NCBI GenBank assembly: GCA_041619555.1 | Contig: JBFKDQ010000016.1 | Coordinates: forward strand, 1-64,000 | Length of the DNA stretch: 64,000 nt | From: Oceanococcus sp041619555 | GTDB lineage: Bacteria > Pseudomonadota > Gammaproteobacteria > Nevskiales > Oceanococcaceae | Reading direction: 5' to 3' | In this document: piece by piece, positions 8,516 through 17,157 of the stretch | Numbering within the stretch: position 1 is the first letter of the stretch | How the letters are laid out: every line of letters starts with the position of its first letter | Notes under the pieces: model-generated | The model's database searches: none | Told to the model about the DNA's origin: nothing | Seen by the model: only the letters and a program-made list of their open reading frames with translations | Made by a program: the position numbers and the translations under genes

Positions 8516-9398
8516 ATGCGCCGGCACCGGTCCGGGATTGGTGCCGGCCTGCTCGCGCTAGCGCTACTGGGGCAGGCGAAACTCGAACCCATCCTCACCG
8601 GCCTGGATCAGTCTTTCGCCGTGCCCATCGAGGCTTGGGTAACGCTGCCTACCGATTCCGTCTGGCGCAATCTGCTGGTCGACTTTTCCGGCAACCTGTC
8701 CTTCAGCCTGTCGCTGGCAGCCGGTTTCGGCAGTCGCTCCGGCACCCAGGGCGAAGCCGGGGGCGCCAGCCCTTCCGGTGGCCCGAGCCTGCGCTACACA
8801 CCGATCGGCCACTGGATTCTCAGCGTCAATGTGCCGATCCAATTGCAACCGGACCAGCAAGCGTCATGGAGTGGCGATTTCAGCTCCAGCTTCGGCTTCA
8901 ATGACTGGCATCCCTATAGACCCAGTCTTGTGTACGGCAATTTCGGCGGCAACCGGTTCAAGAAGTCCGCGCACCCCGACAACAAGCACACGCAGTTCAT
9001 GCAGGGCACCTGGTCCTTGGTCTAAAGGGTTCCCGCACAAAGGTCCGGTACGCGATCTCCTGCCGCCGGCCGGCTTCGGCCAAATCGGCTGCCGGATGGG
9101 TGCGAATCTCACACCGCGCTACAGTGACAGCAGCGGCAATCTGAACGCCAACAAACGCAATGTGGTCTGCGCTTGTCGCGCCAGTTTTCCCGGCTTCTTC
9201 TATCTCGACTTTTCCACCTACTGGTATCCCGACAAGGCGCAGCAGCGATCCTGGGGGCCGGATTTCACCTATGGCTTTGGCTTGTTTGACTGGCTCCCGC
9301 GCCGCCTGAGCGTGACCTGCTCCAACTTTTCCGGCAATCGCTGCAAAGACGCCCTGGCCACTTTCATGGCCGGCGCGATCCAGCTTTCCCAGGACTAG
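8516..9398 (+). pseudogene. Frameshifted gene for an exported protein with a duplicated DW-P-GNR repeat
   Basis: Not recognised as a named family. The first part (ATG 8516 to TAA 9025, 169 residues) has an N-terminal signal-like hydrophobic stretch (GAGLLALALLG). Coding continues in the +1 frame from about 9024 to the TAG at 9396-9398. The two parts carry the same repeat: PDQQASW...DF...FG..DWHP...YGNFGGNRF...FMQG in the first, and PDKAQQRSW..DF..GFG..DWLP...CSNFSGNRC...FMAG in the second. Joined, they give about 293 residues with two units of roughly 85. The Gly/aromatic alternation suggests a beta-strand-rich envelope protein. It starts 35 nt after the phosphorylase and is probably in its operon. 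A real frameshift mutation, a sequencing error or recoding are all possible. Confidence 0.6.
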
Positions 9399-9418
9399 TC
9401 TTAATAAATCCGGTGAAC

Positions 9419-9435
9419 AACTGTAGACTGCAGTT
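9419..9435. promoter_or_regulatory. Imperfect dyad upstream of the STAS gene
   Basis: A 17-bp near-palindrome with arms AACTG and CAGTT lies in the 71-nt gap before the STAS-Hpt pair. It could be an operator. No clear -35/-10 pair was found beside it, so this is a weak call. Confidence 0.25.
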
Positions 9436-9469
9436 AAGCCCAGCCTTATTACCATGTGGCAATCACTGA

Positions 9470-9817
9470 ATGAAATTGCAAATCGAACGGCAAGAAGACC
9501 TCGTCATCGTCCAGCCCGCAGGTCCGCGCCTGGATGCCGGCACCACGCCGCAATTCAAGAGCGATGCCTTGGCCGCCATCGAAGATTCAACGCGGGGCCT
9601 GGTCGTCGATCTGGCGCAGGTCCAGTTCGTCGACTCGACCGGTCTGGGCGCCATGGTCAGCCTGCTGAAAAAACTGGCCCCGAAGGGCAAGCTGGCCCTG
9701 GCCAACGTCACCAGCCCACGCATCAAGCAGTTGCTCAAACTGACCCGGATGGACAAGATTCTGAAGTCCTATGACAGCCTCGAGGAAGCCCTGTCTGCCC
9801 TGCAGGACAATGGCTGA
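9470..9817 (+). CDS. STAS-domain anti-sigma factor antagonist (RsbV/HsbA type)
   Basis: Single STAS domain of 115 residues. The conserved phosphorylatable serine is S56 in VQFVDSTGLGAMVS. Family role: the unphosphorylated form binds an RsbW-like kinase or another target; kinase phosphorylates it and a PP2C phosphatase restores it. Its 3' end overlaps the Hpt gene by 8 nt, so the two are coupled. Candidate kinase (14944-15402) and phosphatase (17879-19243) are encoded nearby on the same strand. In Pseudomonas aeruginosa the equivalent set is HptB-HsbR-HsbA. Confidence 0.9.
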   Translation: MKLQIERQEDLVIVQPAGPRLDAGTTPQFKSDALAAIEDSTRGLVVDLAQVQFVDSTGLGAMVSLLKKLAPKGKLALANVTSPRIKQLLKLTRMDKILKSYDSLEEALSALQDNG

Positions 9818-10175
9818 GTCGGACCGGCACGACGCCATTGATGTCGCCAGACTTCAGGAGTGCGTCACCCTGCTGGGGGCCGCCATGCCGCGCATGCTAG
9901 CCAGCTTTGCCCAGACCCAGCAGGCCCTGGAACAGACGCTGCAGCACCCCGGCGACACCGCCATGTCCACGGCCCAGCTCGCGGCGCACAAGCTACGCTC
10001 GAATGCGCTGACCATTGGAGCCAGATCGGTGGCGCAGCTTTGCGGCGAGATCGAGCATGCCGAATCCCTGGATCAGGTCGAGCACTGGCTGGCAGAACTG
10101 GAGCGGCACGGCGATTACTTCATGCAGCAGGCTGAGCAGCTTCTCGCAGCGCATGGCGTAAGTCCTGAAGCGTAA
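9810..10175 (+). CDS. Stand-alone histidine phosphotransfer (Hpt) protein
   Basis: 121-residue all-helical protein with the Hpt signature AAHKLRSNALTIGA, phospho-accepting H60, followed by LCGEIEHAE. Such proteins relay phosphate from the receiver of a hybrid kinase to a response regulator. Starts at ATG 9810 inside the end of the STAS gene, after AGGAC. Its last 56 bp overlap the 3' end of the opposite-strand hybrid histidine kinase, the likely phosphodonor. The receiver-PP2C protein 8 kb downstream is the likely acceptor, by analogy with HptB-HsbR. Confidence 0.85.
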   Translation: MAESDRHDAIDVARLQECVTLLGAAMPRMLASFAQTQQALEQTLQHPGDTAMSTAQLAAHKLRSNALTIGARSVAQLCGEIEHAESLDQVEHWLAELERHGDYFMQQAEQLLAAHGVSPEA

Positions 10176-11586
10176 CCGGCTTGCGAATGGTGCCCTGATA
10201 ATAAGGCTGCTGGTCGGCTGTCGGCGGCTCGGCACTGATTGAAATCACCCGTTCGGTGCGCTGGTTCACGGCAATGAACTGAGCCACCTCCAGGCCGTCG
10301 CCGTCTGGCAGGCGCATGTCCTGCAGGATCAGATCGAAGTCACCTGACTTGAGCAAGTCCATGGCCTCCTTGACGGTTTCTGCACACACCGGATGCTGTC
10401 CGAGCAGGCGCAAATATTCCCGCATCACCTCGATATTGATCAGGTCATCCTCGACCAGCAGGATGCGCAGCGCGGGCACTTGGTCGTCGGTCGCGGCCGC
10501 CTCGGCGACCTGCTCCGGTGCGGATCGGGACGTTTGCACCGGCCAGCTGAAATAAAACTCCGCCCCGCCCTGGGGTCGATTCCGGGCCCCGATCTTGCCC
10601 CCATGACGGGCCAGCAGGCGGCTGGCAATCGACAGGCCCAGCCCGCTGCGGGCATTGCCTAAGCCCGCCGCCTCGGGCGAGCCGAACCGCTGGAACAGCC
10701 AGTCTTCGAATCCTTTTGGCAAGCCCGGACCGTCATCCAGGATTCTGAACTTGAGATGGCCTTTGCCGCTGTCTTCCAGCTCTGCCGCGCAGCTGACTGT
10801 CACGCAGCCCCCGGCGGCATGGCGCAGCGCATTGGAGACCAGATTGATCAACACCTGAATGATCGCTTGTCGATTGCCGGCCCAGGCACTTTCCTCCAGC
10901 CCGGGCGCCTCCAGCATCAGGCGGGTCTTGCTCGCACTGGCCACCCCCCGCAGCATCGCCCGCAGATCGACATAAAGATCTTCCACGGCGAATATTTCCG
11001 CGATCTGAGCCGCCTCAGATACCGGCTGATCGTCCACCTGAACCCAGTCAAGCACGTTGTTGACCACCTGATACAGATGCTCGGAACAACGCTTCAGGTT
11101 GTCCAGCAGGCGCTGCTGCTTCTCGTTCAGCGATGTGCGGTGTAACAGATCGATGAGACCGAAAATCCCATTGAGCGGATTGCGGATTTCATGGGTCACG
11201 TAGCCGACAAACTGCTCCTTGTCCTGCAGGGCCCCAACGGCCTCGTCCCGCGTCATTTCGAGTTCCGCGGTCCGCTCCAGGACCCGCGCTTCCAGCGACT
11301 CTGCCAGTTTCTTCAAGGTCTGTTGCTGCTGAAAAAGTTCCAGACTCTTGGATTCCAGCAACTGCTCGGCCTGTTTCCGAGCATTGCGCTCCCGTTTCAG
11401 CCTGCGCTCCAGCACCGCCACTTGCGCGCCCAACTCGCCAACCCGGGCCAGGGCTTCCTGATTGCGCCGCAGCAACTCCAGGCTCTTGTGCTCCAGCAGG
11501 TCTTCCGCCGCTTTGCGCGCGCTGCGCTCCCGGCGAATGCGCCGCGTGATGGGCGTGCCCCCCTGACCCTCTGCGGTCTCTGTCAT
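10120..11586 (-). CDS. Hybrid histidine kinase paired with H-NOX
   Basis: 488 residues, no membrane segment, so cytoplasmic. Domains: N-terminal coiled coil (about 15-115) with a near-identical 24-residue unit twice, at 15-38 and 61-84 (ARKxAExLLExKSLEL core); HisKA with H132 in YVTHEIRNPLNG; HATPase with N-box INLVSNALRHA and G-boxes DDGPGLP and GLGLSIA; C-terminal receiver starting RILLVEDDLINIE with phosphoacceptor D423 in LILQDMRLPD. There is no PAS or GAF sensor, which fits input from the separate H-NOX protein encoded 7 nt upstream. Output probably passes from the receiver to the convergent Hpt gene. Confidence 0.9.
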   Translation of the reverse strand: MTETAEGQGGTPITRRIRRERSARKAAEDLLEHKSLELLRRNQEALARVGELGAQVAVLERRLKRERNARKQAEQLLESKSLELFQQQQTLKKLAESLEARVLERTAELEMTRDEAVGALQDKEQFVGYVTHEIRNPLNGIFGLIDLLHRTSLNEKQQRLLDNLKRCSEHLYQVVNNVLDWVQVDDQPVSEAAQIAEIFAVEDLYVDLRAMLRGVASASKTRLMLEAPGLEESAWAGNRQAIIQVLINLVSNALRHAAGGCVTVSCAAELEDSGKGHLKFRILDDGPGLPKGFEDWLFQRFGSPEAAGLGNARSGLGLSIASRLLARHGGKIGARNRPQGGAEFYFSWPVQTSRSAPEQVAEAAATDDQVPALRILLVEDDLINIEVMREYLRLLGQHPVCAETVKEAMDLLKSGDFDLILQDMRLPDGDGLEVAQFIAVNQRTERVISISAEPPTADQQPYYQGTIRKPVTLQDLRHALREAAQPAA

Positions 11587-11593
11587 GGAGATC

Positions 11594-12139
11594 TCAGGCC
11601 GGCGACCGGCGAATCACGAACACTGCACGATCACAGTCCGGGCTGACCGCGACCAGTTCTACGTTGACACCGTCCTTGAAATGCTCAACCGCGCCTATCA
11701 GCAGCCCATGCGCGAAATGCGCCAGCGGCCTCACCGAGCTGTAACTCAGCCGGCAGGCATTTTCATCGATGGCCTCGATGGCGAAATCCGGCAATTCCGC
11801 ATCCGGATACAATTTGATCACCTCAACATGAATCACCCCATGGACGGCATGAATCAGTTCCCAGGAACCACTGATCTCCGGATGATCCTCCGGCACCTTG
11901 GTCAAAAACTTGGGCAGCGCCCATTGCCCGAATGCAAATGCGCAGTCCTTGAATGGCAGATCCATACGCTTGGACAAGGCGGTGACATAGGCAGCGAATT
12001 CCTCGAATGGATATTTTCCGACCGCCGTGTAGGCGCCATCATTCTCCGGCGCGACATCGTCGATCAACTGATCGACCATGTCATCGCCCCACTTCTCTTC
12101 CACCATCTCGAACAGCGACGTAAATACCAGTCCCTTCAT
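11594..12139 (-). CDS. H-NOX heme nitric oxide sensor
   Basis: 181-residue heme-binding H-NOX domain protein. It begins MKGLVFTSLFEMVEEKWG, has the proximal heme ligand H104 in GVIHVEVIKLYPDAELP, and the heme-propionate motif Y-x-S-x-R at Y133, S135 and R137. The family binds NO at picomolar-nanomolar affinity and usually inhibits an adjacent histidine kinase. A strong AGGAGG lies 5 nt before the ATG. It lies between pgm (22 nt upstream) and the hybrid kinase (7 nt downstream), so all three are probably one transcript. Whether the pocket also binds oxygen cannot be judged here. Confidence 0.93.
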   Translation of the reverse strand: MKGLVFTSLFEMVEEKWGDDMVDQLIDDVAPENDGAYTAVGKYPFEEFAAYVTALSKRMDLPFKDCAFAFGQWALPKFLTKVPEDHPEISGSWELIHAVHGVIHVEVIKLYPDAELPDFAIEAIDENACRLSYSSVRPLAHFAHGLLIGAVEHFKDGVNVELVAVSPDCDRAVFVIRRSPA

Positions 12140-12161
12140 CTTGCCTCCTGGCCAGTGGCCA

Positions 12162-13805
12162 TCAGGTGATCACGCTCGGCGCACTGCGCCCTGAGATCTC
12201 TTCGACCTGTGCCAACTCGCGCCCCAAGGCCACCAGATCGCCCAGAACCGCCTGCGGATCTCCGGCCAGCGCCTGTGGATCACGCACACAGCGCTCCATG
12301 TAGATTCGCAGCGTGGCGCCACTGGTACCGGTGCCGGACAGGCGATAGACAACTCTTGCCCCGTCGCCAAGAAAGATCCTCACCCCCTGGGCGGCGCTGA
12401 GCGAATCATCGACCGGATCGCGATAAGCGAAATCATCCGCCTTTTCGATCCGCAGCCCCTGATGTTCCTGACCGGGCAGGCTCGCCAGAGATTCACGCAA
12501 GGCCGCCATGATCTGGGCCCCCGCCTCGCTGCTCAGGCCTTCGTAGTCGTGACGGGTGTAGTAATCCCGCCCGAATCGCGCCCAGTGCTCGTTCATGATC
12601 TCCTGCACGGACACGCGGCGCAGGGCCAGGATATTGAGCCAGAACAACACCGCCCAGAGACCATCCTTTTCACGCACGTGATCCGAACCGGTGCCGAAAC
12701 TTTCCTCGCCGCACAGGCTCACCTTGCCGGCATCCAGCAAGTTGCCGAAATACTTCCACCCAGTCGGCGTTTCATAACAGGGCAGGTTCAAGGCCTGCGC
12801 TACGCGGTCGACCGCCAAGCTGGTTGGCATCGACCGGGCTGCGCCGATCACCCGGCCCGCATACCCCGGGATGCGCTCGGCATGGGCGAGCATCACCGCG
12901 AGACTGTCGCTGGGGGTGACGTAACACCGGCGCCCAAGCACCATATTGCGATCTCCATCACCGTCGGAAGCGGCGCCGAACTCCGGTCCATCGGCCTGCC
13001 ACAGGGCGGCGACCAGAGCTTGGGCGTGAGCCAGGTTGGGATCGGGGTGCCCGCCACCGAAATCAGGCAGGGGATCGCCGTTGATCACGGTCCCCGCCGG
13101 GGCGCCCAGGACATCTTCCAGGATGGCTTTAGCGTATGGTCCGGTAATCGCGTGCATGGCATCGAAACACAGGCGAAACCCGCTGCCGATGAGCTCGCCG
13201 ATGGCCTTGAAATCGAACAGCTGACGCATCAGTTCCAGGTAATCCGCGACCGGATCGATAATCTCGATCTTCATTCCGGCCAGCGACTGCCCACCCGCAC
13301 GATCGAGCACCGGCGGGGCGCCCGGATCGATAAAGTAGCCCTCGATGACCTGGCTGCGCCGGAAGATCGCATCGGTCACCGATTCCGGGGCCGGTCCGCC
13401 ATTGGCTGCATTGAACTTGATGCCGAAATCGGCATCGGGTCCACCGGGGTTGTGGCTGGCGGACAAGATGATCCCGCCGGCAGCCTGATACTTGCGGATC
13501 ACGCAGGATGCTGCCGGTGTCGACAGCCAGCCATGCTGCCCGATCAGCAGTCGCGCGACACCATTGGCGGCAGCCATCCGGGCAATGATGCCGATCGCCA
13601 CATCATTGTAGTAGCGGCCATCACCACCGAGCACCAGGGTCTCGCCACGCAGCGGCTGCGTATCGAAGATGGACTGGACGAAGTTTTCCAGATAATGAGG
13701 CCGCTGGAACTCGACGGTTTTCTTGCGCAGGCCCGAGGTGCCAGGTTTCTGATCCCCAAATGCAGTACTCGCCACACGGTGGGCGGGGTTGGCGGCGGCA
13801 TTCAT
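12162..13805 (-). CDS. pgm: Phosphoglucomutase (alpha-D-glucose phosphate-specific)
   Basis: Interconverts glucose 1-phosphate and glucose 6-phosphate. 547 residues from the ATG at 13805; a longer frame upstream has no family support. PGM1-type architecture: GTSGLRKK near the N-terminus, phosphoserine S117 in ILSASHNPGG, metal loop DGDGD, sugar loop GEESFGTGSDH and phosphate-binding RLSGTGTSGATLRIY near the C-terminus. Divergent from galU across 241 nt, so the pair supplies UDP-glucose from Glc6P. The linked phosphorylase at 6726-8480 would feed Glc1P into the same pool. Confidence 0.95.
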   Translation of the reverse strand: MNAAANPAHRVASTAFGDQKPGTSGLRKKTVEFQRPHYLENFVQSIFDTQPLRGETLVLGGDGRYYNDVAIGIIARMAAANGVARLLIGQHGWLSTPAASCVIRKYQAAGGIILSASHNPGGPDADFGIKFNAANGGPAPESVTDAIFRRSQVIEGYFIDPGAPPVLDRAGGQSLAGMKIEIIDPVADYLELMRQLFDFKAIGELIGSGFRLCFDAMHAITGPYAKAILEDVLGAPAGTVINGDPLPDFGGGHPDPNLAHAQALVAALWQADGPEFGAASDGDGDRNMVLGRRCYVTPSDSLAVMLAHAERIPGYAGRVIGAARSMPTSLAVDRVAQALNLPCYETPTGWKYFGNLLDAGKVSLCGEESFGTGSDHVREKDGLWAVLFWLNILALRRVSVQEIMNEHWARFGRDYYTRHDYEGLSSEAGAQIMAALRESLASLPGQEHQGLRIEKADDFAYRDPVDDSLSAAQGVRIFLGDGARVVYRLSGTGTSGATLRIYMERCVRDPQALAGDPQAVLGDLVALGRELAQVEEISGRSAPSVIT

Positions 13806-14046
13806 CTCGCAGTTCTCGTTGGTGGCAGGTTGTTCTGCATTCTGCTGCTGCCTGCACCACAGCACAAGTCAGACGGACGCCGTTGGGGGTGGCGGCGCGC
13901 AGGCTGGCTTGCGCCTAACGACCGACCATGCAAGATTGTGCCAAAGCGCGTGCGGCACCACGGACCTCCACAATCAGGCGGTTCGCGGTGCAGGCCATAC
14001 GCCAAATCAAGAAATCAAACAGATATCAAGATTCAGGAGAGTGAGG

Positions 14047-14874
14047 ATGATTCGCAAATGTCTTTTTCCGGTGGCGGGCTATGGCACCCGTTTCTTGCCG
14101 GCGACCAAATCAATGCCGAAGGAAATGCTGCCGGTGGTCAACAAGCCGCTGGTGCAATACGGCGTGGAAGAAGCCATCGAGGCCGGCATGACACAGATCT
14201 CGCTGGTCACCGGTCGCGGCAAACGCGCGATCGCCGATCATTTCGACATCAGCTATGAACTCGAACACCAGATCGCCGGGAGTAACAAGGAAGACTATCT
14301 GAACAGCATCCGCAGCGTGCTCGACCAGGCCACCTTCACGATGACACGGCAACGTGAGATGAAAGGTCTGGGACATGCCATTCTCACCGGCGAAATCATG
14401 ATCGGCGCCGAGCCATTTGGTGTGGTCCTGTCCGATGATCTGTGCATTGGTGAAGGCCAGGGCGTGCTGGCGCAGATGGCGCAGCTGTACAAGCAGTTCC
14501 GCTGCAGCATCGTGGCCGTGCAGGAGGTCGACCCCAACGAAACGGAGAAATACGGCGTCATTTCCGGCGAACCACTTAAGGACGGCATTTACCGGGTCGA
14601 GACCATGGTTGAAAAACCCAAGCCGGAGGATGCCCCCTCGAATCTGGCCATCATCGGCCGCTACATTCTGACCCCCGACATCTTCGAGCTGATCCAGGCG
14701 ACCCCGCCCGGCAAGAACGGCGAGATCCAGCTGACCGACGCGCTGATGCAGCAGGCACAGAATGGTTGTGTGATCGCCTACAAGTTCAAGGGACGGCGTT
14801 TCGACTGCGGCAGTGTCGATGGCTTCGTCGAGGCAACCAACTATGTCTACGAGAACATCTACAAGGCCAGCTGA
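14047..14874 (+). CDS. galU: UTP-glucose-1-phosphate uridylyltransferase
   Basis: Makes UDP-glucose from Glc1P and UTP. 275 residues from ATG 14047, preceded by AGGAG. Motifs: FPVAGYGTRFLPATKSMPKEMLP (nucleotide-binding start), KGLGHAI, VVLSDDL and the YGVISG / VEKPKPEDAPSN region. Only 69 nt separate it from the RsbW-like gene, so it may lead the plus-strand signalling transcript. Divergent from pgm. Confidence 0.96.
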   Translation: MIRKCLFPVAGYGTRFLPATKSMPKEMLPVVNKPLVQYGVEEAIEAGMTQISLVTGRGKRAIADHFDISYELEHQIAGSNKEDYLNSIRSVLDQATFTMTRQREMKGLGHAILTGEIMIGAEPFGVVLSDDLCIGEGQGVLAQMAQLYKQFRCSIVAVQEVDPNETEKYGVISGEPLKDGIYRVETMVEKPKPEDAPSNLAIIGRYILTPDIFELIQATPPGKNGEIQLTDALMQQAQNGCVIAYKFKGRRFDCGSVDGFVEATNYVYENIYKAS

Positions 14875-14943
14875 GTTCGGATTCCACCCGCGGCTCGGCC
14901 GGCGATCATTGGCCATTCTGCAAGACGAAAAAGTTGCGGACGC

Positions 14944-15402
14944 GTGAACGCAGCCCCAGAGCAACGCCGGCAAGCCGAATTCGCGGCCAGTGCGGAGTCC
15001 ATCGCCGAGGCCGTGGATTTCGCCTTGGCGGCCATTCCTGAACGGTACGAGGATGAACGCCACGCGGTCGAACTGGCGCTGTCGGAAGCGATTGGCAATC
15101 TGCTGCGGCATGGTTTTGCCGGCCTAAGTCCGCAACAGGCGAGTTTCCAGCTCGTCACACGGTCCTCGGAGGCGGCCTGTGAATTCCAGTTGCATGATCG
15201 TGGCCACAGGATTCCGGCCAAGGCGCTGGAACGCGAGCTGGATCGCGACGTGCCCACCCCCGACCCGGATGATCCGCAGACCTGGAATGAAAGCGGCTTC
15301 GGGCTCACTCTGATCAAGCGCACCATGGACGAGGTGCGCTATTTCAGCGATGCCGAAGGCAATCACCTCTACCTGCGCCGCAAGCTGGGAAACACCGCAT
15401 GA
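14944..15402 (+). CDS. RsbW-like serine kinase / anti-sigma factor (HATPase)
   Basis: 152 residues from a GTG at 14944. Single GHKL ATPase domain: N-box ELALSEAIGNLLRHGF, G1-like LHDRGHRIP (the second glycine of D-x-G-x-G is not kept) and GFGLTLIKRTMDEV. No HisKA domain, so not a histidine kinase. Family role: phosphorylates a STAS antagonist on serine and, when free, binds a partner such as a sigma factor. Likely substrate is the STAS protein at 9470-9817. Its stop overlaps the first ATG of the decayed DUF3131 gene by 4 nt. Confidence 0.82.
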   Translation: MNAAPEQRRQAEFAASAESIAEAVDFALAAIPERYEDERHAVELALSEAIGNLLRHGFAGLSPQQASFQLVTRSSEAACEFQLHDRGHRIPAKALERELDRDVPTPDPDDPQTWNESGFGLTLIKRTMDEVRYFSDAEGNHLYLRRKLGNTA

Positions 15403-17099
15403 TCTTTCGTCAATTCCTGCTCATCGCGTTGTCCAGCGTGACTCTGACCAGAGCCTCCGGACTTGAACTGGATCGCGGCTGGGCATTCATCCCGATCCAG
15501 GCGGGCTCGCCCTGCTATGCAGCAGCCAGCTGTCGGGGTGCCGCGTGATCTATCGCGGCACCATGTCCCTGTTCGAATCGGTCTCGACGTCCAGCCTACT
15601 CGTTAACGGCCGCCGGGGAGAAATCAGCGAACGGGACATGGGCGCGCACGGACTGGAAGTATTTCGAAAATAACATCAACGAAAAGACCGGTCGGGTCAA
15701 TTCAATCGACCGCTACCCCAGCGTCGACATGTGGAGCTTGAAAGATCAGACGATGGCGCCGCTCAGCGCCTTTCGTCTTGGCGTGATCGATGACGAGGAT
15801 TTCGACAAGCGCTTTTCCCTATTGCTGGACTGGCTCCATGCGATGCCGCTGCTGGCCGAGCGGATTGCCAAGGCCACCTTTGACCCAGGCAACGGCCGGA
15901 TGGCCAATTATGCGAACGAACCTGGAGGTGTTGGCTGGTCATCCATCGAGCTGGGACGCCTGCTCCTGGCCTTGTATGTCGCAGCCCATCAATACCCGCG
16001 ATTTCGCGAGTACATCGACAAGGCGCAGCAACGACGATGGCCGGACCATCAAGGTGGTCCGCCAGGACTTTTCCCAGCGCCCCGCACAGGAACAGACCGG
16101 GGCCAGACTAGGCGCCTTCCGCTCACGCGATCGCATCGCCGATGAGCCCGAACCCACACCGCACCCCGCCTCACCATCAATCCACGGACCATTTCCCGGA
16201 GACCTCAAGTCCGAACCCGGCAAAGCGACACCGGCAGGCGCGGACTTCAGCGTCCAGAATCAGAGACCCATGGCTGTTGCGCGCGGTTTCGCGCGGCATC
16301 GACCAGGTGACCACCAATCTCAGAGGCGTAGCAGATTGCCGCGGCACGTGCGGCCTGACGCCATTTCCAGATCATCGACGATGCGAGAACCGGGCTATTC
16401 GCGCGAGTACGGGACTATCCTTAAACCACGCTCAGGGACATCGGCAGTGGCATTGCCGCGATGATTTCGGCCGGCGCGCTCGGCCGGGTGGGCCAGCGCC
16501 AGTCTGCGGCCGCCGGCTTCGCGATCTGGGGGAAGCCTGCAGGCGCGTCCCTGTTGCTGGGCACCATCGCGATCGAAGCCGAGAACGGCCTGCGCATACC
16601 GCAGGATGCGTAAAGAACGCAGGCCGCCGTGACGACCGACCCCTCTTGCCTGGCACAGCTTGAACTGGGCGGAATCACCCCCGCCCTGGCACACGCAACG
16701 AAAAACATCGTTCGGGTGCACCAGCAGCATCCCGCGGTGCAGCAAGGCGATCTCGTCGCGCTGAGTAAGGGTTCCACCGACTCGCCGCCGTGGCTCATCC
16801 TCAACACCATCGTGCAGGCAGGCACCTGGTGGCCTAGTTTGGATCCCCAGGGCACGGTGTTGGATCGCCAGCAACTGATTTCGACCAAAGCCTTATCCGC
16901 CTGGTTGACCCTGTATGATGACGTCTATGCTCAGGGCCTTAAATTTAGCCGCGCGGAATTCATCAAGGACAACAGCGAAGGCTTCATCGCCGGCCGCTAG
17001 GCCGACGGCGGCAGCAATCAATCGTTTAATATCAATGCCCATGCCGTCGTTCTGGAAGCGATCTGGTACGAGGCCCGGGGTCGTACGCCGTGCCACTGA
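15399..17099 (+). pseudogene. Decayed DUF3131-domain gene
   Basis: One reading frame from ATG 15399 to TGA 17097-17099 carries recognisable DUF3131 segments in family order, broken by stops of all three types at about 15546 (TGA), 16143 (TGA), 16311 (TGA), 16422 (TAA), 16611 (TAA) and 16998 (TAG). Recognisable parts: a signal-like N-terminus (FRQFLLIALSSVTL), DWKYFENN...TGRVNS..RYPS, LGVIDDEDFDKR, GWSSIELGRLLLALY, SAAAGFAIWG, ELGGITPALAHATKNI, LNTIVQAGTWWPSLD, ISTKALSAWLTLYDDVY, and beyond the TAG NINAHAVVLEAIWYEARG. The part at 16030-16350 is not recognisable. No frame change is needed overall. DUF3131 proteins are often linked to extracellular or periplasmic polysaccharide work. Confidence 0.82.
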
Positions 17100-17157
17100 C
17101 TCGAACCACATGAGCGATCTTCCATCCGTTCCAGCTCATTTGGCCGGGGATGATGCA

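Noticed and set aside
15729..16145. Separate small gene starting MWSLKDQ
   Set aside because: DUF3131-like sequence continues upstream in the same frame (DWKYFENN), so this ATG is internal to the relic.
16629..17000. Free-standing 123-codon gene
   Set aside because: It is the C-terminal DUF3131 part of the decayed gene, ended by an internal TAG with homologous sequence beyond it.
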